From Nocardia amamiensis NBRC 102102 (lineage in GTDB: Bacteria; Actinomycetota; Actinomycetes; Mycobacteriales; Mycobacteriaceae), in contig NZ_BDBA01000041.1 in the NCBI RefSeq assembly GCF_001612745.1, positions 1 to 64,000 of the forward strand: a DNA stretch of 64,000 nucleotides. Direction: 5' to 3'. Positions within the stretch are counted from its first letter, which is position 1, and each line of letters begins with the position of its first letter. Shown piece after piece: positions 9,323 to 17,328 of the stretch. Both the position numbers and the translations under genes were made by a program. Under the pieces are notes generated by a model that worked only from the letters and a program-made list of their open reading frames with translations, was not told the origin of the DNA and made no database searches.

Positions 9323-9334
9323 TTTAAGCTTAAA
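9323..9334. promoter_or_regulatory. AT-rich palindrome, candidate operator of the XRE regulator
   Basis: TTTAAGCTTAAA is a perfect 12-bp palindrome inside an unusually AT-rich patch, flanked by looser ATGC/GCAT arms (about 9314-9343). It lies in the 148-bp gap between the divergent regulator (start 9242) and the gene at 9391. Position and symmetry suggest a regulator site; binding is inferred. Confidence 0.45.
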
Positions 9335-9390
9335 TCGATGCATCAACCGTTGGGACCATCGGGTTCCGTTGACCGAGGCAGGTGGGGGTC

Positions 9391-9696
9391 ATGACTGTGC
9401 AGGTGATCAGAGGTTCGTTCATGTCAAGCGACCGCACGGCGCACCGTGCGAGGTCGGTCGGGCAGGGTTGTTGGGCGGTGAGCTTTCTACCTGGGAGGAC
9501 GCTCACGACCGATCAAGCCGTGGCCGCGTTGCGTGCGGCCGAGGAACTCGGTGCGATCCAGGAGTTGGCTCGTGCGGTGGGATTGACCGCAGCCGAGCTG
9601 GCAGGTCTGGCGGCGGCCGAATGCCTTTGGGCGCCAGCGGAAAGCAAGCGGCTTCGGGATCGGCTCCGGCTCGGCCGCACGGACGAGTCGCGGTGA
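9391..9696 (+). CDS. Small hypothetical protein upstream of a DUF4254 gene
   Basis: A 101-residue protein. The core WAVSFLPGRTLTTDQAVAALRAAEE looks like a short strand followed by a helix, and the rest is helical and Ala-rich. Similar small genes with a 'LPGR-L-T-QA' core accompany DUF4254 genes in Nocardia as far as I recall, but no function is known. Start ATG 9391 follows GGTGGGGG; an upstream in-frame start at 9382 is possible. Its stop overlaps the GTG of the next gene (GTGA), indicating translational coupling. Confidence 0.65.
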   Translation: MTVQVIRGSFMSSDRTAHRARSVGQGCWAVSFLPGRTLTTDQAVAALRAAEELGAIQELARAVGLTAAELAGLAAAECLWAPAESKRLRDRLRLGRTDESR

Positions 9697-10784
9697 CGAA
9701 CGCTATGACGACGCCGCTGCCGTCGAAAGACATGTTGCTGGAAGCCTGCGCTGGAACTGTGCCGATGCGGCATCCGGTGCTAGTGGCCGCGCACGAGCTG
9801 GCCTGCTTGCATCGGGCACGACGTTTGGCCGATGCAGCGCGGCTCATTGAGATTGATTGCGCCAGGGCCGGTTTGGTCAACGAGATAGATCGCTGGGTTG
9901 CGACTACGATGCCGCCGCCGTACGGCGCTGCCACCATGCATTCGGAAACGGTGGGCATGGTCGTCGATCGGCTCGTCCAGTTCTCCATCAACGCCTACGC
10001 GGCACTTACCAACGGCACCCCGGATGCGCAATTGCACTATGCCTGGCGGCGGTTGGCGGAGTTGACCATTGCGTATGCCGACCTCGCTGCCGAGGTCGCC
10101 GCTCGAACGCGCGACTGCCCGATCTCGCCGCGCCGCAAGTCGAAGGCAATGGAACCCATCGGAGCGGTGACCATGACTGACAACCACAGAGCAGCCGCTC
10201 ATGCCCTGCTCGAGCAGATCCGCCGTATCGGTGCGAGCAACCGCATGGCCCTCGAGGCGGCGACCGTCGCCTTGAGCGACCGCGAAAAGGACATGTTGGC
10301 CAGCCAACTCACCCGCGTTGCCGCACACATCGCCGCGCGGGGAGGCAACGCACGCGGCCTGCCGCTACCGGAGGCGGCGCCTGGCGGCGGGACCGATCGC
10401 ATCGACCTGTCGGCACAGCTCAATGCTGTTCCGGTCGCGGAGATGTTCGTCCGCAACACCCTGCACAAATGGGGGTGGGCCGGCGTGCTGGTCAACGCCG
10501 AACGTGTTACCCATGAGCTGACGACGGCGTTCGTCACCGCGATCGAGCACCAGGGCCTGGCGACCCCGACGCGGATGACGCTGCGCCTACGGGCAGTGTC
10601 GTCCGCCCGGTTGGTGGTCGAACTCCACGACTCTCCTGAGAACGCCACCATCATCGGCGGGGCGGGGCGGTTGATCAGCGAGTGTGTCGAGCGGATCAGC
10701 GTGCGGTACGGGCGGCACAGCGCTGGCGGACGGACCGTCTTGTGGTGTGAGTTGGAACGCCCGCAGCCGTCCCACGGGCGGTAG
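9693..10784 (+). CDS. DUF4254 protein fused to a degenerate HATPase-like domain
   Basis: A single uninterrupted 363-residue frame. Residues about 5-140 match DUF4254: LPSKDMLLEAC near the start, a HELACLHRARR helix, then IDRWV, a HSETVGMVVDRL motif and HYAWRRLAELTIAYADL. After a linker, residues about 240-360 resemble the ATP-binding domain of anti-sigma/histidine-kinase proteins (helix NAERVTHELTTAFVTAI, then VVELHDSPENATIIGG). The usual N-box Asn is not visible (ELTTAFVTA where ELVTNAV is normal), so nucleotide binding is doubtful. The two domains are normally separate genes. Internal ATGs (for example MTDNHRAAAH) could also start a separate product. Confidence 0.72.
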   Translation: MTNAMTTPLPSKDMLLEACAGTVPMRHPVLVAAHELACLHRARRLADAARLIEIDCARAGLVNEIDRWVATTMPPPYGAATMHSETVGMVVDRLVQFSINAYAALTNGTPDAQLHYAWRRLAELTIAYADLAAEVAARTRDCPISPRRKSKAMEPIGAVTMTDNHRAAAHALLEQIRRIGASNRMALEAATVALSDREKDMLASQLTRVAAHIAARGGNARGLPLPEAAPGGGTDRIDLSAQLNAVPVAEMFVRNTLHKWGWAGVLVNAERVTHELTTAFVTAIEHQGLATPTRMTLRLRAVSSARLVVELHDSPENATIIGGAGRLISECVERISVRYGRHSAGGRTVLWCELERPQPSHGR

Positions 10785-10844
10785 CGGCCCGATGGGACCC
10801 GCTGGGCCCAACTACGCTGCGCGCTCGAGTCGATAGGAGCTTTC

Positions 10845-13685
10845 GTGGAACAGACCGTGGGGCCGCAGTTGTGGCCGCACCAGGTCGAGGCAGTCGAGAA
10901 AATCTCTGCTGAACTAGGCAAATCCAGCGCCGATCGGCAGGGGTGCCGCCGGGCGACGGCGGTGGCCGCCTGCGGCACGGGGAAGACGATCGTCGGTGCC
11001 GAGTGCTCCCGGCGGCTGGCCCCCGACGGCCGGGTACTGGTCCTCGTACCGACGTTGGAGCTGCTGGCCCAGACCGCACACGCCTACGCCGCTCATCTGG
11101 GTGCGGCGGCCGGAGTGATCGCTGCGGTGTGCGGCGACCACAAAGCCACGGAATTGGCGGCCGAGCTCCGGGCCGAGATGGACCACCTGCATGCCCCGGT
11201 CACCACCGACCCGCTGGAGATCGCCCGCCTGGCCGGGCGTCGCGGCCGCATCACGGTCTTCGCGACCTACGCCAGCTTGTCCGTGATCCTCGCTGCGCAT
11301 GCCGAACACCAGCTGCCACGCTGGACGATGGTCGTCATCGATGAGGCGCATCGCACAGCCGGGGTCAAGGGCCGCTGGGCGCAGGTACACGACGATCGGC
11401 TGCTGCCTGCCCGGTGTCGTCTGTACTTGACGGCGACACCGCGGATCATGACAGTCGGCGGCGCCGACATCGTCAGCATGGACGACCCGGCGGTATTCGG
11501 CCCACAGGTATTTCACCTGCCGTTCGCGGCTGCCATCGACACGGGTCTGCTCGCCGACTACCGGGTGGCGGTGGTAACCGTCACCGACGCCGAAGTCGCG
11601 AAACTGACTGCGCCGCATCGGGTTGTCACCATCGACGGTCGGGCCGTATCAGCGCGTATGCTGGCGATGCAAATCGCCTTGGCGAAGGCGATCCGCGACT
11701 ACCGGCTGCGGCGGGTGATCACCTATCACGGGCGGGTGGCGTCGGCGACACGATTCGCGGCGGGCTTGCGCACAGCGATCGAATTGCTGCCCGGAGCAGA
11801 CCGGCCCGCTCGGCCGGTGCAGGCGCGATGGGTGTCCGGTGACATGGCGCCGCGGCATCGCCGCTATGCCTTGGCGGAGCTGCGTGATCCCGGCGAGTCG
11901 ACGGTCGTGATCGCCAACGCGCGAGTCCTTGCCGAAGGCGTGGACGTGCCCGCACTGGACGCGGTGATGTTCGCCGACCCGAGAGATTCGGCCACCGATG
12001 TGGTACAGGCGGTCGGGCGTGCGTTGCGCCGCGGTCACGACACCGGCAAGACCGCCACCGTCATCGTCCCGATCTTCCTCACCGAGGGCGAGAATCCCGA
12101 AGCGGCACTGGATGGTTCGGAGTTCGACACGGTATGGCGCGTGGTGCGGGCGCTGCGCGCCCACGATGAGCGCATCGCCGACTACCTCGACGCGCGGCGG
12201 CAGGACAGCTGGCGCCGCGGCCGTGCATCCCGCGACGCCGAGCCGGTGCCGCGATGGCTGCACATCGACGGCGCACCAGCGCACGTCGGCGACGAATTCC
12301 ACCGCTCGATCCTGCTGCGCACCGTGGAGACCACCACCTCGGCGTGGTGGGAGAACTACGGCGCACTGGTCGCATTCCACGCCGAGCACGGCCACCTCAC
12401 CGTGCCGAAGACCTATCGCACACCGCGCGGCGGTTCACTGAGCGCGTGGCTGGCGGCCTGCCGCCGGGCCTACCGCGCAGGCCTGCTGCCCGCCGACCGC
12501 GCAGCCAGGCTGGAAGCGCTCGGCATCAACTGGACACCACAGCGCGGCTGGCAGCGCGGCATCTCGGAACTATGCGCCTACCACCGCGAATACGGCACGG
12601 CCGAGGTGCCGCACGACTACGTCACCGCCAACGGATATCAGCTCGGTGCCTGGCTGGGTGGCCAACGGCGACGCCACCGCGACGGCCTGCTCACCGACGC
12701 CGAGTCCGCCGAACTCCGAGCCCTGGGCATCGATCCAGCCGACCGGCGCCGCCGCGACCCGAAACACGAAGCCCGATGGGCCGGAAATATCGCCGCCGCA
12801 GCGGCTTTTCGCGCCGAGCACGGTCACCTCGACATCCCCGATGCCTACCGCACACCCGAAGGCCACAACCTCGGCAAATGGCTGCGGCACTGCCGCGACA
12901 ACTACGACGCGGGCACCTTACGTCCCGAGCGCATCGCACAACTGGAAGCACTCGGCGTCGATTGGCGCCCATTTCAGACCCAATGGCAGCGGACCGTGGA
13001 CGCACTGCGGGCCTTCCGCGACGTACACGGCCACCTCAGCGTCCCGCAAGGACACGTCACCAGCGACGGGCTCCAGCTCGGGAGATGGCTGAGCAGCAAT
13101 CGCAGCAAGTACCGACTCGGGCAACTGGCACCCGAACGCATCGCGCAACTCGACGAATTGGGTGTGGACTGGGATCCGATCGAAACCGCATGGCGCACCG
13201 GCGTGCACCGACTCACCGAATACCACCGCCGAAACGGCACCGGCCGCGTCCCACTGCGATACGTCACCGCCGACGGCTACAAGCTCGGCAACTGGGTCAA
13301 CACCCAACGGCGCAACTACCGCGCAGGCAGACTCACCGCAGACCAGATAGCGGCGCTCGAGACGCTCGGCATGGATTGGGAACCCTTCGAGACTTTGTGG
13401 GACAAGGCGATCGACGCACTCATCGCCTACCGGAAAGAACACGGCACCGCCGATGTGCTGCAGAAGTACGTCACCGCCGACGGCTTCCACCTGGGCACCT
13501 GGCTGTCCACCCGCCGCAAGCAATACCGCACCGGCACCCTCGACCCCGCTCGCGCTGCCCAACTGGAAGCACTCGGCGTGAGCCTTGAAGCACTCGGCGT
13601 GAGCCTTGCGTCTTCACCGCGCGGCACGCGGCGCCACTCGTCCGCCGTCTCCACGGACAGACGCGGACGTGGGGGCGCACGCTAG
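10845..13685 (+). CDS. DEAD/DEAH-box helicase with six helicase-associated (HA) repeats
   Basis: 946 residues, GTG start with AGGAG five nt upstream. The N-terminal superfamily 2 core has Walker A CGTGKT (43-48), DEAH (166-169), TATPR (196-200), and the motif V/VI region LAEGVDVPALDAV ... QAVGRALRRG. From about residue 500 there are six HA repeats of roughly 68 residues, each with a W, an [EH]HG/YGT turn, V-P, LG-WL and a closing ALGxxWxP. HA repeats are thought to bind nucleic acid or partners; such proteins are scattered, accessory and possibly defence-linked. The C-terminus carries a 7-residue duplication. It follows the DUF4254/ATPase gene by 60 nt and could share its transcript. Confidence 0.9.
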   Translation: MEQTVGPQLWPHQVEAVEKISAELGKSSADRQGCRRATAVAACGTGKTIVGAECSRRLAPDGRVLVLVPTLELLAQTAHAYAAHLGAAAGVIAAVCGDHKATELAAELRAEMDHLHAPVTTDPLEIARLAGRRGRITVFATYASLSVILAAHAEHQLPRWTMVVIDEAHRTAGVKGRWAQVHDDRLLPARCRLYLTATPRIMTVGGADIVSMDDPAVFGPQVFHLPFAAAIDTGLLADYRVAVVTVTDAEVAKLTAPHRVVTIDGRAVSARMLAMQIALAKAIRDYRLRRVITYHGRVASATRFAAGLRTAIELLPGADRPARPVQARWVSGDMAPRHRRYALAELRDPGESTVVIANARVLAEGVDVPALDAVMFADPRDSATDVVQAVGRALRRGHDTGKTATVIVPIFLTEGENPEAALDGSEFDTVWRVVRALRAHDERIADYLDARRQDSWRRGRASRDAEPVPRWLHIDGAPAHVGDEFHRSILLRTVETTTSAWWENYGALVAFHAEHGHLTVPKTYRTPRGGSLSAWLAACRRAYRAGLLPADRAARLEALGINWTPQRGWQRGISELCAYHREYGTAEVPHDYVTANGYQLGAWLGGQRRRHRDGLLTDAESAELRALGIDPADRRRRDPKHEARWAGNIAAAAAFRAEHGHLDIPDAYRTPEGHNLGKWLRHCRDNYDAGTLRPERIAQLEALGVDWRPFQTQWQRTVDALRAFRDVHGHLSVPQGHVTSDGLQLGRWLSSNRSKYRLGQLAPERIAQLDELGVDWDPIETAWRTGVHRLTEYHRRNGTGRVPLRYVTADGYKLGNWVNTQRRNYRAGRLTADQIAALETLGMDWEPFETLWDKAIDALIAYRKEHGTADVLQKYVTADGFHLGTWLSTRRKQYRTGTLDPARAAQLEALGVSLEALGVSLASSPRGTRRHSSAVSTDRRGRGGAR
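13566..13607 (+). repeat. Perfect 21-bp tandem duplication at the helicase C-terminus
   Basis: Two identical 21-bp units (13566-13586, 13587-13607) encode a doubled EALGVSL heptapeptide just after the sixth HA repeat. In frame, so the protein stays open. Confidence 0.9.
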
Positions 13686-14211
13686 TCGGTAAGTGGCCAT
13701 TGGCCGACATGCGCTTCCGGCGCACGGCCGAACGCCTCGGACCATCCAGCGGCGTGTTAGCCAAACCATCGCTTCCGGGATCGCCACCGATCGAACGCGG
13801 GCTGCTGTGGCGCCGCACCGGGCGCCAAGGCCCATATCCGGGCTTTCGCCGAAACCGTCTGCGAGATCGCCGGAATCGACCCGTAGTGCTCCAAGCCGAA
13901 TCCTGCCAGCGAGATTGCGCCACCGAACCCAGGTACGGCGGTGCCGGAAGAGGCCTACCGAAGCCGCAGTCGACCGAATTCTGCGAATCGATGACGCAAT
14001 CGTCAGCTATGAAGATATGCTCACTTCGTGCTCCAACTCGCGGAGTGCACCGCAACAACAAGAACCAGCCGACGTCAGCCGGGCTCGCCAGACCATGGCG
14101 CGTCCCACGCAGCGATCCCTATCGAACTCATCGATTCGACCTTCGCGCTGATGCGGCTCCTGTTCTTCACCCGGGCTTGCCGGGCGAGGAACCCAAGGTA
14201 AGGAAAGATCA
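13686..14211. other. Gene-free stretch, about 525 bp
   Basis: No convincing gene is present. Frames on both strands lack ribosome sites and motifs and have a scrambled, Arg/Pro/Ser-rich composition. One frame near 13815-13870 reads like a short real-protein helix (AKAHIRAFAETVCEIAGIDP, then stop), so decayed coding sequence is possible. Confidence 0.45.
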
Positions 14212-14934
14212 ATGCCCCTTCGCACAGCTGCGTGGGCAGCAGTATTCACCGCAACTATCGGCGTGATCGCGACCGCGACGGCCGACGCCGAGACCCACCC
14301 GCCGCACGTGGCCTACCACGCGAACGTCGTCGACCGGTCGGTGATCACCACACTCGATCACGGGGTGTTCGCCCTCGCCGGAGACCGGCAGTCGGTGGTG
14401 GTGCGCAACTCCGCCGGACACGAACTCGAAGCGCTGCCACTGACCTTCAGCATCGACGGACAGCTGCTGCCGATTCGATATGACATCTCCGGTGACAGCC
14501 GCACGCTGACCATGACCCCGGACACCGAAGGCATACGCCGCAACGAATCGAACCTGATCGCATCGCCTTTGGAGAACCAACTGGCGATGAACGACCTGAT
14601 CAATGCGGTCAGCATCGGCACATCGCTCGGTAGCTTGATCGGCACCGCGATCGGTGCGGCCGTCGGAATCGGCGTCGGATTCGTTCTGGCAGGAGCGGCA
14701 TGCGCAGTCATCAGTCTCGGCTGCGTGGTCACGGTGCTTCCGATCATCGGCCTCGTGGGAGCCGTAGGCGGCCTCGCCGGGCTGGTGCTGGGTGGCGGGC
14801 CGACCGCCGCCTACGCGCTGTACGAGTACGTCACCACGCTGCAGACCCCGCCGGGTGGGACCAAGTACGCCCCGCACGTTCAGGGCAGGCCCGGTGGGGT
14901 CCCTGCTCCCGCTGATGCATCGCATGGGCAGTGA
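14212..14934 (+). CDS. Exported protein with glycine-rich hydrophobic core (paralogue 1)
   Basis: 240 residues. A signal peptide of about 26 residues (cleavage likely after ATADA) is followed by a beta-rich segment with RSVITTLDHGVFALAGDRQSVVV. Next comes SPLENQLAMNDL, and then a long Gly/Ala/Val-rich hydrophobic region (about 140-205) resembling a glycine-zipper membrane segment with two cysteines. AAGGAAAG lies upstream of the ATG. The next gene is a clear paralogue 16 nt downstream, so they form an operon. I recognise no named function; the zipper region could insert in membranes. Confidence 0.75.
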   Translation: MPLRTAAWAAVFTATIGVIATATADAETHPPHVAYHANVVDRSVITTLDHGVFALAGDRQSVVVRNSAGHELEALPLTFSIDGQLLPIRYDISGDSRTLTMTPDTEGIRRNESNLIASPLENQLAMNDLINAVSIGTSLGSLIGTAIGAAVGIGVGFVLAGAACAVISLGCVVTVLPIIGLVGAVGGLAGLVLGGGPTAAYALYEYVTTLQTPPGGTKYAPHVQGRPGGVPAPADASHGQ

Positions 14935-14950
14935 CGGTCGAGGAACGATC

Positions 14951-15712
14951 ATGATCAAATGGGCACCAACCCTCTTGGCCGCGACCGTCGCGTTCCTGGC
15001 GGTGGCGTCTGCGCCGGCGTCGGCGGACGTCGAAACTCTGCCGTCCGACCGGTACCGCGTCGATGTCATGGGGCAGTCCGTGGTCACGACCCTGGACGGC
15101 GCGACCTTCGCTCTTGCCCCAGACCGGCAATCCGTTTCCGTCCTCGACCTCGACGGCCAGCTGCTCACCACTCTCCCGTTGGCACTGACGATCGACGGCG
15201 CACGTCATGAGATCGCGCAGCAGATCACAAGTGCGGGACGAATTCTCACGCTCACCCCGGACCTCGCATCGCCTCGGCACCGAGCGCAGCCGGCCGCCTC
15301 ACCGCTCGAGGAGCAACTCGCTCTCAACGACCTGTCCAACAACCTGACCCGCGGCACGCTGGTGGGCACCGTCGTCGGACTGGCTGTCGGAGCCGTCGTC
15401 GGAGCCGTTCTCGGCCTCGGCTCATGCCTTGTCGTCGGCCCTGGTTGCCTCGCAACGGCGCCCGCGGTCATCATGGCGCTCGCCGCGGGCGGCGGCCTGG
15501 CCGGTACGTTGCTCGGCGGAGGTATCGGACTTGCCGACGGCTTGTGGAAGTACCTCACGACGCGACAGGCACCACCCGGCATGAGTCCCTATGCAAACCA
15601 AGACGATCTGCTCGATCCCAACGGCACCGGCGTCCCGGATGCCGAGCTCCGGCTGCCGAGTGGGTCCGCGGGCGGGCTGCGGAGCGGATCATTCAGCGGT
15701 TCCGGCCGCTGA
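14951..15712 (+). CDS. Exported protein with glycine-rich hydrophobic core (paralogue 2)
   Basis: 253 residues, same layout as its upstream paralogue: signal peptide (cleavage near ASADV), QSVVTTLDGATFALAPDRQSV, SPLEEQLALNDLSNN, then a Gly/Val-rich zipper-like hydrophobic stretch with paired Cys, and a closing KYLTTRQAPPGM that matches EYVTTLQTPPGG in the first. The C-terminus is longer and Gly/Ser-rich. ATG 14951 has GAGGA six nt upstream; a longer frame to 14792 would overlap the paralogue and lose the signal peptide. It arose by tandem duplication and divergence. Confidence 0.75.
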   Translation: MIKWAPTLLAATVAFLAVASAPASADVETLPSDRYRVDVMGQSVVTTLDGATFALAPDRQSVSVLDLDGQLLTTLPLALTIDGARHEIAQQITSAGRILTLTPDLASPRHRAQPAASPLEEQLALNDLSNNLTRGTLVGTVVGLAVGAVVGAVLGLGSCLVVGPGCLATAPAVIMALAAGGGLAGTLLGGGIGLADGLWKYLTTRQAPPGMSPYANQDDLLDPNGTGVPDAELRLPSGSAGGLRSGSFSGSGR

Positions 15713-15769
15713 CCGAACTCTCCGCCCTCCGCGGACAACTGGGTCTAGCGGTCGCGGCTACGGCGTCTG

Positions 15770-16222
15770 TCAGATCGCCGCGAGAGCCATTGCCGCGACC
15801 CACAGCTCCAACATGATCGCCTCTTCGCCCGGCCGGCCTTCGTCGGCCGGGCGGAAGGTGACCACCGGGTCTGTCTGCGGCTGGTCGCGGAATTGCACGG
15901 CCTTCCACATGTTGCCCCGCGCATCAGCGGTCCACGCGACCATCGCTTCGGCCGATTCACCCGCACGTTCGGCCAGTACTTCGTCGCGGTATCCGAAACC
16001 CCATAACGTCGCACGCGGGGCACGCGAGAAGATCAGCGTCGAAAGGTCGTGAATCGGTGGTTCGTCCGTGGGCATTATCGGCTGCGGCATGACGCCGACT
16101 CGATCCGGTCCCGCCAAGGTGAGGCCGAAGAATACGGGGGCGGAGTCGCTGTACAGGTCGAGCAATTTCGCTGTCGTGATTCGTATCTGCTCGTCGGAGG
16201 GATACAGGATCGTTCGCGGCAT
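15770..16222 (-). CDS. Hypothetical protein, about 150 residues
   Basis: A soluble-looking alpha/beta protein without signal peptide. Start ATG 16222 (MPRTILYPSDEQIRITTAKL) has AAAGGTG about 10 nt upstream; the frame is open to 16300 but that extension is Arg/Gly-rich and unlikely. I do not recognise a family. Noteworthy residues are a run of aromatic positions (LWGFGYRDE, NMWKAVQFRD). It ends near the end of the convergent exported paralogue. Confidence 0.6.
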   Translation of the reverse strand: MPRTILYPSDEQIRITTAKLLDLYSDSAPVFFGLTLAGPDRVGVMPQPIMPTDEPPIHDLSTLIFSRAPRATLWGFGYRDEVLAERAGESAEAMVAWTADARGNMWKAVQFRDQPQTDPVVTFRPADEGRPGEEAIMLELWVAAMALAAI

Positions 16223-16413
16223 TGGTCGGTGGCACCTTTCAACAGGTGGGCAGGTCCCGCCCCCTCCGGCCCGGCGCTCGGACTGCCAGCGCGCCCTCAC
16301 TGAGCAGACCGCTGCACTGTCGCGGTGGGCGAATGGTCGGCTCGCTCAACCCTAGTGCCTTCGGTAGAAGTCCAGGGACAGAATGAGCTGACGACAGCGT
16401 TCGTCGGCTCCTG

Positions 16414-16992
16414 CTACGGCGTCCGGGCCAACACCTCGCGCCCGACATAGCCCAAGAGCCGACGGTGCGCCGGTTCTTCCTCGGCGACAACGACTTCCGG
16501 TCCGAAAGCACCCCGCGCTCGGAAGGCATCTATCCCGCCCATCGCGCGCATGGTGGCGAGCAATTCGCGGCAGAGTTCGTCGTCGGCGAGATCCGGCCGG
16601 TCGATGGCCACCGCGATGTCGACACCGTGGACGACAACTTCGGTCAGATGCACCAGCGCCGCCGCATGGCCTGGCAGTTCTCCCAGCGAAATGCCCACTG
16701 TGCCATCCAGCGCGCCCGGCCGGTGCCACGCGGCGCGATCCACCTCCGCCGCCGCGGCGTAGGCGCCCTGCGGGTCACCGCCGAGCCAGTCGGAATCGTG
16801 TTCGGCGCCCGCATCCGTGCCACTCAACGCGGCGGCGACGATGTGCATGCCGCCGACGGTGTGATTGAGCACGGCGCGCACATCCCAGTCCCGGCACGGC
16901 GTCGGCGCCGCCAGGCCGGCCACTTCCACAGCGGCGACGACCGCGCCGGTCGCGTCGAGTGCACGGTCGATCTGTCCGATCACGTTGTCCAT
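16414..16992 (-). CDS. TIGR03086-type metal-binding (mycothiol/DinB-like) protein
   Basis: 192 residues of the TIGR03086 family: TPCRDWDVRAVLNHTVGGMHI near residues 31-51 supplies the first metal histidine, and the later LVHLTEVVVHGVDIAVAI supplies the others. The family belongs to the MDMPI/DinB superfamily whose members often depend on mycothiol; a specific substrate is not visible. It is the second member of this superfamily in the window (with 2685-3299) but the two are only distantly alike. Confidence 0.85.
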   Translation of the reverse strand: MDNVIGQIDRALDATGAVVAAVEVAGLAAPTPCRDWDVRAVLNHTVGGMHIVAAALSGTDAGAEHDSDWLGGDPQGAYAAAAEVDRAAWHRPGALDGTVGISLGELPGHAAALVHLTEVVVHGVDIAVAIDRPDLADDELCRELLATMRAMGGIDAFRARGAFGPEVVVAEEEPAHRRLLGYVGREVLARTP

Positions 16993-17328
16993 GGTGTTCC
17001 TTCAGTCGAGCGGTTTGGCTGAATTGGTAACACAGGACACCGACCGGCGCGCGGTATTGCGAACACCATATTGCGCAAAATGGTTGCCAGTAGTGCGCTT
17101 TCGAGTGGCTGCGAGTGTATTGAGCCGCGTGCGGGTCGAGAAAAACAAAATGCGGCAACCGAATTCGAGCTCCCTACGCCACTCTGGCGCTTAGCGGTAA
17201 CAACGGGGTGCACCGCAACTCCATTACCACCGTCCAATGCGAAGTCCGCTCTGCCCTTCGCTTCGACGACGCGCGGGGGCGAGACCACTTTCCCGCCACC
17301 CGCAGCCGTCCATCCCGGCCCGCAGCGA
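16993..17328. other. Gene-free stretch, about 335 bp
   Basis: A comparatively AT-rich intergenic region between two same-strand genes, expected to hold the promoter of the TIGR03086 gene. I see no gene, strong hairpin or repeat. Confidence 0.45.
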
